Shown here piece after piece: positions 28,708-37,543 of a stretch of DNA of 64,000 nt. This stretch comes from CAJJBL01 sp964519035. Its GTDB lineage: Bacteria > Pseudomonadota > Alphaproteobacteria > Puniceispirillales > Marisalimonadaceae. Position 1 is the stretch's first letter; each line of letters opens with the position of its first letter. The DNA lies in contig CAZFKZ010000003.1 of assembly GCA_964519035.1 (NCBI GenBank), positions 32,193 through 96,192 of the forward strand, in the 5' to 3' direction. Position numbers and translations under genes: made by a program. A model generated the notes under the pieces. The model did no database searches. It saw only the letters and a program-made list of their open reading frames with translations, and was not told where the DNA came from.

Positions 28708-31143
28708 TTAAATGTCTAAATTACTAACTTTTAGAGCATTTTCTTGAATAAAATTTCTTCTGTGTTCAACAGTCTCACCCATTAATGTTGAAAAAGTCTC
28801 TTCTGCATCACCTTCATTTTCGACCTTAACCTGCAGTAAAAATCTTGCATTTGGATCCAGTGTTGTTTCCCAAAGTTGAACTGGATTCATTTCACCAAGC
28901 CCTTTATAACGATTTATTTGTGAACCTTTTTTACCTAACTCTGTAACTTTCTCAGCTAGTGAAATAGGATCTTTTATTTCGAAATCACTATTATTAACAC
29001 TAAAAACACATTTTTCTAAGAAGTGGTTTTTAAGAAAGTCTTTCATGCTGTCTAATATTTTTGCTTCTTCTAGTAAAATATTATCTTTAGTTAATATAAA
29101 AATATCTTTAACACCTCTATATATTCTTGAAATTTGTAAAGATTTAATATTTTCGTTTTCAATTGTAAAAGTTGCGGACCAACCTTTTTCTGTTTCTGTT
29201 AATGACTTATTAAGCCTCTCATTGATTATAAGTAAATTATTTTCGTTTTCATATAATTCTATATTTAGTAAACCTAAAATTGATAATTGAGCAATAACCT
29301 CTGGAAATCCTAGTTTCTGAGAAAGTTTTTCAATCATTCTTTTAACGTATATAGACTTTTCAACAGAGATTTTTAAATCTTCACCTAGAATGGTTTCATT
29401 GTTACCTATTGAAAGAGAAACATCTTTAATACCAGAGTTAATCAAATAATTATCTAAAGCTATCTGATCCTTTAGGTAAACTTCAGATTGCCCATGTTTA
29501 GCTCTAAATAAAGGGGGCTGAGCTATATATAAGTATCCTGCATCAACTAATGGTCTCATATGTCTAAAGAAAAATGTTAATAGTAAGGTTCTAATATGAC
29601 TTCCATCAACATCTGCATCAGTCATGATAATTATCTTATGATATCTAGCTTTTGTAATATCTATTTCAGAATTACCAACACCTGCTCCAATAGCTGTAAT
29701 TAATGTTCCTATTTCAACTGAGGAAAGCATTTTATCAATCCTAGCTCTTTCTACGTTTAATATTTTTCCTCTTAAAGGAAGTATCGCTTGATTAGATCTA
29801 TCTCTACCTTGCTTGGCTGAACCACCCGCAGAATCACCCTCAACTAAAAATATTTCTGACTTAGATGGGTCCTTTTCTTGACAATCAGCTAGTTTGCCTG
29901 GAAGGCTTGCTATATCCATAACGCCCTTGCGCCTAGTTAACTCTCTTGCTCTTTTAGCAGCTTCACGAGCACTTGCTGCTTCATAAGATTTTGCAATAAT
30001 TTTTTTTGCTTCTGCAGGATGTTCGTCAAACCATTGGTTCAGAGATTCAGATACTAATTGTTCGACTACTGGTCTAACTTCACTTGATACTAATTTATCT
30101 TTAGTTTGGCTTGAGAATTTTGGATCAGGTATTTTTAAAGAGAGAACCGTTGTCAATCCTTCTCTACAATCTTCACCAGTAAGTTGAATTTTTTCTTTTT
30201 TTGCTGCACCAGATTTATTAGAATAGTTATTTATAACTCGAGTTAAAGCTGCTCTAAAGCCAGCAAGATGTGTTCCTCCGTCTCGTTGAGGAATATTATT
30301 AGTAAAACAAAGTGTAGTTTCATGGTAACCGTCGGTCCATTCCATTGAAATATCAACTGTTATACCCTCTTTTTCGTGTGAAGTAGCTATTACATCATGA
30401 ATAGCATTTCGTGATCTATTTAGATATTCTATATATGCTTTTAGTCCACCTTCATAAAAAAAAGAAACGCTCTTTTTTTCTGTTTCCCTTTCATCAATTA
30501 AATCTATGTGAACTCCACTGTTTAAAAAAGCAAGCTCTCTAATGCGATGTTCTAAAATAGAATAATCAAAATGTACATTTGTAAATGTATCAGCACTTGG
30601 TTTAAAGTTTATTTCTGTTCCTTTTTTATCTTCAGCTTCTCCTACAATTGATAAACGATCATTTGCAACTCCGTTTGTAAAATCAATTTTATATATATTG
30701 CTGTTTCTAAAAATTGTTAGAGTTAATCTTTCTGATAATGCATTAACTACTGAGATACCTACTCCATGAAGCCCACCAGATACCTTGTAAGAATTATTAT
30801 CAAATTTTCCTCCAGCATGCAATTGAGTCATAATTACTTCTGCAGCAGAGATACCTTCTTCTGTATGAATATCTACAGGAATCCCCCTACCATTATCAGA
30901 CACTGATACTGAACCATCAATTAAAAGCTTAACCTGTATTAAATCGCAGTGACCCGCTAAAGACTCGTCAATTGAATTATCTAAAACCTCATAAACCATA
31001 TGATGCAGCCCTGATCCATCATCTGTGTCTCCAATATACATTCCAGGTCTTTTTCTAACTGCATCTAAACCCTTTAATACCTTAATTGAGTCAGCATCGT
31101 AATTTGTATCTAATTGATTTTTATTTAAGTCTTTATCAGACAT
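28708..31143 (-). CDS. gyrB: DNA gyrase subunit B
   Basis: ATPase subunit of gyrase, which introduces negative supercoils. The 811-residue protein has the GHKL ATPase motifs DNSIDE and GGLHGVGISVVNAL. The Toprim domain has EGDSAGGSAKQGRDR and DADVDGSHIRTLLLTFFFR, and the C-terminal tail has GLGEMNP-type residues for GyrA contact. It abuts recF (0 bp spacer) on the minus strand, as last gene of dnaA-dnaN-recF-gyrB. Its stop is 4 bp from the convergent dadA-like stop. Confidence 0.98.
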   Translation of the reverse strand: MSDKDLNKNQLDTNYDADSIKVLKGLDAVRKRPGMYIGDTDDGSGLHHMVYEVLDNSIDESLAGHCDLIQVKLLIDGSVSVSDNGRGIPVDIHTEEGISAAEVIMTQLHAGGKFDNNSYKVSGGLHGVGISVVNALSERLTLTIFRNSNIYKIDFTNGVANDRLSIVGEAEDKKGTEINFKPSADTFTNVHFDYSILEHRIRELAFLNSGVHIDLIDERETEKKSVSFFYEGGLKAYIEYLNRSRNAIHDVIATSHEKEGITVDISMEWTDGYHETTLCFTNNIPQRDGGTHLAGFRAALTRVINNYSNKSGAAKKEKIQLTGEDCREGLTTVLSLKIPDPKFSSQTKDKLVSSEVRPVVEQLVSESLNQWFDEHPAEAKKIIAKSYEAASAREAAKRARELTRRKGVMDIASLPGKLADCQEKDPSKSEIFLVEGDSAGGSAKQGRDRSNQAILPLRGKILNVERARIDKMLSSVEIGTLITAIGAGVGNSEIDITKARYHKIIIMTDADVDGSHIRTLLLTFFFRHMRPLVDAGYLYIAQPPLFRAKHGQSEVYLKDQIALDNYLINSGIKDVSLSIGNNETILGEDLKISVEKSIYVKRMIEKLSQKLGFPEVIAQLSILGLLNIELYENENNLLIINERLNKSLTETEKGWSATFTIENENIKSLQISRIYRGVKDIFILTKDNILLEEAKILDSMKDFLKNHFLEKCVFSVNNSDFEIKDPISLAEKVTELGKKGSQINRYKGLGEMNPVQLWETTLDPNARFLLQVKVENEGDAEETFSTLMGETVEHRRNFIQENALKVSNLDI

Positions 31144-32400
31144 TTAAACGTCTCCATTTCGATAGTCATAATAACCTTTGTTGTTATTCATTACTTTAGG
31201 AAGAAATATTTTATTTATAATATTAGGGAATGTTTCAAATGGTTCTTTATTCGTACTAGTAAACCAAGATTGTGCAAAATGCTTAGAGACTTCTAAAAAT
31301 AATGCATGTCTATGTTTTTCGTCTAAATGTTCTATTATATCATCTAGTAATAGAATGGGCGGCATATTAAATTTGATATTTAACATTCTTGCATGCGATA
31401 GAATTATGGAAATTAATATTAATTTTTGTTCACCTGTTGACGATATTTCTACTTGTTTACCATTATTTCTATTTATTATATTAATTTGAGTGGTATGAGG
31501 GCCATTAAAAGATATGTCATTTTTAATATTACCTTTTTTTAATATCTGTTGAATTTGATCTTCTACATGTATAGCTGAGTTTCTTATTAGTAAATTTTCA
31601 ATATCACCTTTTAATTCAATTTTTGCAGGTGGAAAATCTTTTATTAAAGAGCCGTTTCTTGATTCTTCTTCGTATAAATTATCTAATTCTAGAATTAAAT
31701 TTAATCTGCTAGCAGCTATACATACAGATAATTCTGAAATTTTCTTTTCTATAGCGTTCAACCATATAGTTTCGTTCTTAAACTGAAAAATTATATTAGA
31801 TCTTTCTCTTATAAGCTTTTCATACCTGAATACTCTATTTATATGTGACGAGTCTAAAGTGGATGTTAATCTATCAATAAAACGACGTCTTTCACTCATA
31901 CTTAACTGAAATAACATACACATTTGTGGAGTAACCCATGATATTTTTAAAATTTCACCAACTGATAACTGAGAACTGTTTTCAAAATTAATTCTCATAT
32001 TTCTAGATTTTTTCAACGACTTTTGAAGAGATCCAGTCCCAATATTAATATTGCCACTAGGCGTTTGTAAATCAGCATTTACTCCCCATAATCTATTTTC
32101 CTCATTAGATGAAATATTTTTAAGTAAATAATCTTCTGATTTTGATTTTCGCAAACCTTTACCCGGTCCTAACAAAGAAATAGCTTCAAGTATGTTAGTT
32201 TTACCACAACCATTTTCACCATAAATAAGTATAGGTGAATCTGATAATATAAGATTTAGATTCAGATGGTTTCTAAATTTTTGTAAATTCAATTTTTTTA
32301 GATAAAAAATGTTATTAATTTTATTGTTTTTAAATTTTGTTGAAAAATCTATTATATTATCATCTTTATTAGAATTTATTTGTATTTTGGAGTTTTTCAT
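31144..32400 (-). CDS. recF: DNA recombination/repair protein RecF
   Basis: SMC-like ATPase that loads RecA at single-strand gaps. The 418-residue protein has Walker A GENGCGKT at about 61-68, LSMSERRRFIDRL, the ABC-type signature ISSTGEQKLILIS, and Walker B PILLLDDIIEHLD. It carries about 30-35 extra N-terminal residues before the usual RecF start (FYLKKLNLQKFRNH). The codons for those residues are AT-rich and may or may not be translated; an internal start is not obvious. It lies 9 bp downstream of dnaN. Confidence 0.95.
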   Translation of the reverse strand: MKNSKIQINSNKDDNIIDFSTKFKNNKINNIFYLKKLNLQKFRNHLNLNLILSDSPILIYGENGCGKTNILEAISLLGPGKGLRKSKSEDYLLKNISSNEENRLWGVNADLQTPSGNINIGTGSLQKSLKKSRNMRINFENSSQLSVGEILKISWVTPQMCMLFQLSMSERRRFIDRLTSTLDSSHINRVFRYEKLIRERSNIIFQFKNETIWLNAIEKKISELSVCIAASRLNLILELDNLYEEESRNGSLIKDFPPAKIELKGDIENLLIRNSAIHVEDQIQQILKKGNIKNDISFNGPHTTQINIINRNNGKQVEISSTGEQKLILISIILSHARMLNIKFNMPPILLLDDIIEHLDEKHRHALFLEVSKHFAQSWFTSTNKEPFETFPNIINKIFLPKVMNNNKGYYDYRNGDV

Positions 32401-32409
32401 TAAGATAAA

Positions 32410-33519
32410 CTAAACTCTCATTGGCATTAAAACAAAAATAACACCTTCTTGATCTGGATCCGTTATTAGTGCTGGAGATGAAGAATCTGACAATGATAAT
32501 TCAATTTCTTTACCTTTAATTTGTGCAGCGATGTCTAATAAGTAACGTGAATTAAAGCCTATATCTATAGCATCAGACGTATATTTTACGTCCATTTCTT
32601 CAGATGCGTTTCCAAGATCATGACTATTAACTTTTAATAATAGAAGATTATTGTTTAAAGATAACTTTACAGCTCTAGATTTTTCCATTGATACAGTTGA
32701 CACTCTGTCTATTGCTTTTGAAAATTCAGAATTTAATATTATTAATTTATTCTTATTTTCTTTAGGAACAACTCTTTGATAATCTGGAAATGATCCATCA
32801 ATTAACTTTGTAGTTAGTATTGAATTAGGAAAACTAAATTTTGCTTTTGTGCTTGAAATTTCAATTCTTATTAACCCATCTGTAGTATCTATTAATTTTC
32901 TTAATTCAGACACTGCTTTTTTTGGAAGTATTATTCCAGGCATATTTTCAGCACCTTCTGGAACTGGCACTTCAGCTTGAGCTAAACGATGCCCGTCAGT
33001 AGCAACCGCTCTTAATTTGTCCTTTTTATTTTCAGGTACATGTAGAAAAATACCATTCAAATAAAATCTAGTCTCTTCAGAAGAAATAGCAAACTTTGTA
33101 TTATCTATTAAGTTTGATAAATCAACAGCTTCTAGTGAAAATTGACTGCCTTTTTGGATTTCAGTCATTACAGGGTAGTCGTCTACAGGCAAAGTTGGTA
33201 AAATAAATTTTGATTTACCCGCAGAAACTTCTACATTCAAATCAACAAGATCAATCTGTATTTCAGCCCCATCAGGAAGTTTTCTAATAATATCGTATAA
33301 AGTATGAGCAGATAACGTAATTTTACCCTGTCTTGATACAATACAACCTACTGTTTCAACAATATCTATATCCATATCTGTTGCTGTAAAAGATACTTGA
33401 GAAGCGTTACTTTCTATAAGAACGTTTGATAGAATAGGTATTGTATTTCTTCTCTCAACTACTGAATAAATATGCCCCAAAGGTTTTAATAATGTGTTCC
33501 TATCTATCGTAAATTTCAT
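32410..33519 (-). CDS. dnaN: DNA polymerase III beta sliding clamp
   Basis: Processivity clamp. The 369-residue protein has three repeated clamp folds. Markers are MKFTIDRNTLLKPL, RNTIPILSNVLIE, ATDGHRLA in the middle domain, and the C-terminal ending FVLMPMRV, which completes the client-binding groove. It starts 119 bp downstream of dnaA on the same strand, with a spacer rich in A/T that could hold its own promoter. Confidence 0.98.
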   Translation of the reverse strand: MKFTIDRNTLLKPLGHIYSVVERRNTIPILSNVLIESNASQVSFTATDMDIDIVETVGCIVSRQGKITLSAHTLYDIIRKLPDGAEIQIDLVDLNVEVSAGKSKFILPTLPVDDYPVMTEIQKGSQFSLEAVDLSNLIDNTKFAISSEETRFYLNGIFLHVPENKKDKLRAVATDGHRLAQAEVPVPEGAENMPGIILPKKAVSELRKLIDTTDGLIRIEISSTKAKFSFPNSILTTKLIDGSFPDYQRVVPKENKNKLIILNSEFSKAIDRVSTVSMEKSRAVKLSLNNNLLLLKVNSHDLGNASEEMDVKYTSDAIDIGFNSRYLLDIAAQIKGKEIELSLSDSSSPALITDPDQEGVIFVLMPMRV

Positions 33520-33638
33520 CTTTAAACCTCAAAATTTATAAATAAAAGTTTTTTATATATACCATATATAGCATTATTTTGTTTATAACGGCAAGTAATT
33601 ACATATATGATGTAAATGAAGAAATGAATTCGAATAGA

Positions 33639-35087
33639 TTAATTAGAACGTATTAATTTTCTTAATTCTATTAAGTCTTTTTTAAGCTTTAAATCTTTGT
33701 CAGATAAGCTTTCAATTTTTTTTACTGCATGCATAATAGTTGTATGATCTTTACCTCCAAAAGCTTTTCCTATCTCTGGGTAAGAAAAACTAGTGATTTC
33801 TTTACTTAAATACATAGCTATTTGTCTTGGTCTTGCAATATTTATTGAACGTCTTGGAGCTGCCATTTCTGAAACAGTTAAATTAAAATAAGAAGAAACA
33901 TTTTGTTGAATAAGTTCAATAGATATTTTTTTTTGAAATACTGTTAACAAATCTGATAATAACTCTTCTGTATTTTCTAATGTTATATTTCGCCCAGTTA
34001 ATTCATGATTTGCACATACTCTATTAAGAGCACCTTCTAGTTCTCTAATATTATTAATAATATTAGTTGCTAAGAAGTCTAAAACTTCATTAGGAATAGA
34101 TATTGGTAAGGAATTAACTTTCTTATTTAAAATATCTAGTCTCAAATCAAAGTTTGTCGGAAGAAAGTCAACAACAAGACCTCCTCCTAATCTTGATTTT
34201 AATTTTTCATCCAAGTCTAACAACTCTATAGGAGGTTTATTAGAAGTTATTACAATTTGTTTTTTTTGATCAATTAAATCATTAAACGTATAAAAAAATT
34301 CTTCTTGTGTCGAACCTTTTCCACCTATAAATTGAATGTCATCTATTAACAAAACATCAACTGATCTAAATTGGTCTTTAAATTTAATAGTATCCTTTGA
34401 TCTTATGGCTTTAATAAACTGGTACATAAACCTTTCTGCAGACATATATACAACTTTGAGACTTGGGTTTTGTATACTCATCTCAAGTGCAATAGCGTTT
34501 AACAAATGTGTTTTACCTAAACCTACTTCACCGTGAATATAAAGTGGATTATAAGATGAAGAAATTGAGTTAGAAACTCTTTTAGAAGCAGCAAAAGGCA
34601 TTTCATTAGATTTACCAACCACAAAATTATCAAACGTTAACTCTGCATTCAACTTTAAAGAAGCACTAGTAAGAAATGATGTCTGTTCTTTAAATTTTGG
34701 GATTAATTTAGAGTTATTAATATCAACTATGGGGAGAGTTTTGTTTTGATCAACAAATTTTTCTAACTTTTTATTTAAAACCTTAATTTTTTTAATATCA
34801 GTAAATTTTTTCTTCGCTTGAAAAAATATTGTTTCATAATATTGTGTTTCAACTCTAGTCGACATTAAAAAAGATTCGGCTGAAAGATATAAAACACATT
34901 TATTATATTTCAAAAAAATTAGAGGCTCTATCCAAGCTTTCCAAACTATTGTTCTAACATCTTGAGATATATTAAATTTAACTTCCTTCCAAGCAAATTC
35001 ATAATCTTGAATTTCAACTTCTTCATCCAAAACATCATAATTTTTACTTTTAGTCTTAAAATTATCATGTTGTGTAATTTTATTCAT
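33639..35087 (-). CDS. dnaA: Chromosomal replication initiator DnaA
   Basis: AAA+ initiator that binds origin DnaA boxes. It has 482 residues. Domain I is at about 30-100. The AAA+ core has Walker A GEVGLGKT (about 186-193), Walker B VLLIDDIQ and sensor ITSNKPP. Domain IV has the DnaA signature GKAFGGKDHTTIMHAV near 441-456, the DNA-binding helix-turn-helix. It heads the dnaA-dnaN-recF-gyrB run and faces a 440-bp gene-free spacer. Confidence 0.98.
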   Translation of the reverse strand: MNKITQHDNFKTKSKNYDVLDEEVEIQDYEFAWKEVKFNISQDVRTIVWKAWIEPLIFLKYNKCVLYLSAESFLMSTRVETQYYETIFFQAKKKFTDIKKIKVLNKKLEKFVDQNKTLPIVDINNSKLIPKFKEQTSFLTSASLKLNAELTFDNFVVGKSNEMPFAASKRVSNSISSSYNPLYIHGEVGLGKTHLLNAIALEMSIQNPSLKVVYMSAERFMYQFIKAIRSKDTIKFKDQFRSVDVLLIDDIQFIGGKGSTQEEFFYTFNDLIDQKKQIVITSNKPPIELLDLDEKLKSRLGGGLVVDFLPTNFDLRLDILNKKVNSLPISIPNEVLDFLATNIINNIRELEGALNRVCANHELTGRNITLENTEELLSDLLTVFQKKISIELIQQNVSSYFNLTVSEMAAPRRSINIARPRQIAMYLSKEITSFSYPEIGKAFGGKDHTTIMHAVKKIESLSDKDLKLKKDLIELRKLIRSN

Positions 35088-35527
35088 TTTTTAAAAGTCT
35101 CTATAATAAAAACAACATCTTAATGATTATGGATGTTCAATTATCAATATATAATGCTTAATACTTATCGCAATGACAGATCAAATAATAAATAAAATAA
35201 AAGTATTGATTTTTATTTTTTGTAATTAAATGTTTAAAAATCAACATATTAGTATTTTTTTTATTTTCTAAATTTAAAGAAAAAATCTTATCTACCGAAA
35301 ATCTTAAACTTTAAAGTTCACTTATTTATTAAATAATTTAGTTTACTACGTTGAATTTATTATGATTCTCTTTTTATATTAAAACTAATAATAATGATTA
35401 AATTTTTAAAAAAAAATACTGCAAATTTAAAAACATTAAAAATATATTTTAATAATTGCGAATCAATAACATTTGCTAAGGAAAATATATAAAAAGAGCT
35501 AAAGTCTCATTTTAATATATGAAGTTT
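35088..35527. other. 440-bp AT-rich intergenic spacer; origin candidate
   Basis: No gene is seen between dnaA and rpsT. By hand count about 16% of 35101-35520 is G+C, clearly lower than the neighbouring genes. I found no perfect DnaA box (TTATNCACA). The nearest are TTATCGCAA (35166-35174) and TTATCTACC (35289-35297), each two or more mismatches off. The spacer must at least contain the dnaA promoter and the 3' end of the rpsT transcript. Position next to dnaA and AT-richness make it the best oriC candidate in the window, but this is not proven. Confidence 0.4.
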
Positions 35528-35791
35528 TTAAGCTATATTTTTAATTTTAATAGATAATCTAGATAATTTTCTTGATATGGTATTTTTTTTAAAAATACCT
35601 TTTGTGATTGATCTATGCATTTCAGGTTGTGCTTCTTTAAAAGCATCTTGGGCTAAGACTTTATCACCATTTTCAATGGCCAACTCGACTTTTTTTATAA
35701 AAGTTCTTACTCTATTTTTTCTGTTTTTATTAACAACTTCCATTCTAGAATTACGTCTTATTCTTTTTTTGGAAGAAATGTGATTCGCCAT
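35528..35791 (-). CDS. rpsT: 30S ribosomal protein S20
   Basis: Primary 16S rRNA-binding protein of the small subunit. It has 87 residues and starts MANHISSKKRIRRNSRME, the standard S20 N-terminus. It is highly basic, with the TFIKKVELAIENGDK helix and a KGIFKKNTISRKLSRLSIKI C-terminus. It lies between mutM and dnaA; rpsT next to dnaA is a common alphaproteobacterial order. Confidence 0.97.
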   Translation of the reverse strand: MANHISSKKRIRRNSRMEVVNKNRKNRVRTFIKKVELAIENGDKVLAQDAFKEAQPEMHRSITKGIFKKNTISRKLSRLSIKIKNIA

Positions 35792-35882
35792 ATAAACACC
35801 TATAGTTGAGTTAAGAAACTCTTAATTAAATATGTGTCAATTGTCAAGTTATAAATAAGTAATATCATTCGTACAAAAAATT

Positions 35883-36716
35883 TTATTTCTGACATTTACT
35901 ACAAAAAAAAGTCGATCTATTAGATATCACAATTAGTTTGATATTATTGCTACATTTTCTACACTTTTGATCATCTCTTCCATATACCTGAAGGTTTTGT
36001 TTAAAATAACCTAACTTTCCATCTGGTTGTTTATGGTCTTTAATTGTTGTCCCACCTTTATTTATCGATTGTAAAAGTATTTCTTTAGCAGAATTAATAA
36101 TTAATTTTAGGCTCTTAAATTTAATATTACTCACCTTTTTTTCAGGCCTTATACCTGCTCTAAACAAAATTTCATTTGCATATATATTTCCTATACCAGC
36201 AATAATTCTTTGATCTAATAGTGCTGTTTTTATATTAATTTTTTTTCTTTTAAATATGTCAAATAAATATTGTGAAGTTAAATCATCTTCAAACGGTTCA
36301 AGACCTAAATTTTTTAATAAAAAATGTTTTTTAATTTCTCCTTTTTTGAAACAATCAATATATCCAAATCTTCGTGGATCATTATATGTAACTGAAAAGA
36401 TTTGATTGTTTTTATCTCTAATAATAATTCTAAAATGATCGTGCTTAACCAAATCAGGAATATTATCTTTTATTTTGATTTGCCCACTCATTCCTAAATG
36501 AATTAATAAAACATTGCCCTTTTTAGTTGGATTCAAAATGTATTTACCTTTTCTATATGGTTTACCAAATGAGTCGTCCTTCAAATCTAACTTTAAGCTT
36601 TTTGGTATCTTCCACCGTAAATCATCTCTTTGAATTTCTACTAGAATGATTTTACAATTAGTAATTACTTTAGAAAGAGCTCTAGTTACTGTTTCTACTT
36701 CTGGTAATTCAGGCAT
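35883..36716 (-). CDS. mutM: Formamidopyrimidine-DNA glycosylase
   Basis: Base-excision repair enzyme removing 8-oxoguanine, with AP-lyase activity. The 277-residue protein starts PELPEVETV after Met, with the catalytic Pro2 and Glu3. H2TH region: LLDQRIIAGIGNIYANEILF. The C-terminal zinc finger has two CxxC pairs (CRKCSNN and CSKCQK). It is divergent from ubiE with an 86-bp spacer. Confidence 0.97.
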   Translation of the reverse strand: MPELPEVETVTRALSKVITNCKIILVEIQRDDLRWKIPKSLKLDLKDDSFGKPYRKGKYILNPTKKGNVLLIHLGMSGQIKIKDNIPDLVKHDHFRIIIRDKNNQIFSVTYNDPRRFGYIDCFKKGEIKKHFLLKNLGLEPFEDDLTSQYLFDIFKRKKINIKTALLDQRIIAGIGNIYANEILFRAGIRPEKKVSNIKFKSLKLIINSAKEILLQSINKGGTTIKDHKQPDGKLGYFKQNLQVYGRDDQKCRKCSNNIKLIVISNRSTFFCSKCQK

Positions 36717-36745
36717 TTTTGTTCTTTCAAAAAAATTTAAGGTCT

Positions 36746-36772
36746 ATTAAAGTATATTAATAAAGTATACTA
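36746..36772. repeat. Two direct repeats in the mutM/ubiE divergent promoter region
   Basis: The 9-mer taaagtata occurs at 36748-36756 and again at 36761-36769, a 13-bp period. The second copy merges into the palindrome AGTATACT. They could be operator half-sites or a -10 region for either gene. No regulator is known. Confidence 0.3.
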
Positions 36773-36802
36773 ATTTATCATTATATTTTTTTTGAGGTAA
36801 AA

Positions 36803-37543
36803 ATGATAACTAACCATAACGAAAATATTGATTTTGGTTATAAAATTGTCAATAAATCTGAAAAACAAAAATTAGTTAATGATGTTTTTGACTCTGTCGC
36901 TGATAAATATAATTTAATGAATGATTTAACTAGCTTTGGTATTCATAGAGCTTGGAAAAATGATCTTATTAACTGGTTATCACCTCAAAAAAATCAAAAA
37001 TTAGCAGACCTTGCTGGAGGCACTGGAGATATTGCCCGAAAATTTGTAAAAAATGGTGGAGGTTCTGCATATATAATAGATGTAAATATTGAAATGATAA
37101 AAGCTGGGTTAAATCAAAAAGAAAATCAAAAAAAATTATTTTGGACTGCTGCTAGTGCTGAAAATATTCCTCTGCCAGACAACAGTTTTGATAGAGCGAC
37201 TATTGCTTTTGGTTTAAGAAATATTACAAATAGAGATCTTGCCCTTAAAGAAATATTTCGAATACTTAAACCAGGTGGAAGGTTTATTTGTTTGGAGTTT
37301 AGTCACGTTAAAAGTGCTTTATTTAAAAAAATCTATGATATTTGGTCTTTTAAAGCTATGCCTATTATTGGAGAAAGAGTTACAGGCAATAAACAAGCAT
37401 ACTCTTATTTAGTAGAGTCTATTAGAAAATTCCCTAACCAAAATGAACTTGCAAATCAATTTGCAATTGCTGGATTTTCTCGTATTAGATATCGAAACTT
37501 ATCTAACGGAATTGTTGCATTGCACTCTGGTTGGAAGTTTTAG
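36803..37543 (+). CDS. ubiE: Ubiquinone/menaquinone C-methyltransferase UbiE
   Basis: SAM-dependent methyltransferase of quinone synthesis. The 246-residue protein has VFDSVADKYNLMNDLTSFGIHRAWK, the SAM loop LADLAGGTGDIA, and LPDNSFDRATIAFGLRNI and EFSHV, all typical of UbiE. A GAGGTAAA ribosome site precedes the ATG. It is followed by ubiB with a 1-bp overlap if the GTG start is used. In this organism ubiquinone is expected (inference). Confidence 0.97.
   Translation: MITNHNENIDFGYKIVNKSEKQKLVNDVFDSVADKYNLMNDLTSFGIHRAWKNDLINWLSPQKNQKLADLAGGTGDIARKFVKNGGGSAYIIDVNIEMIKAGLNQKENQKKLFWTAASAENIPLPDNSFDRATIAFGLRNITNRDLALKEIFRILKPGGRFICLEFSHVKSALFKKIYDIWSFKAMPIIGERVTGNKQAYSYLVESIRKFPNQNELANQFAIAGFSRIRYRNLSNGIVALHSGWKF

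Noticed and set aside
35493..35512. Terminator after rpsT
   Set aside because: Only a 3-bp GAG/CTC stem with a mismatch before the T-run; not convincing.
35088..35527. Clustered perfect DnaA boxes
   Set aside because: None found on reading both strands; only weak matches, so the origin call is kept low.
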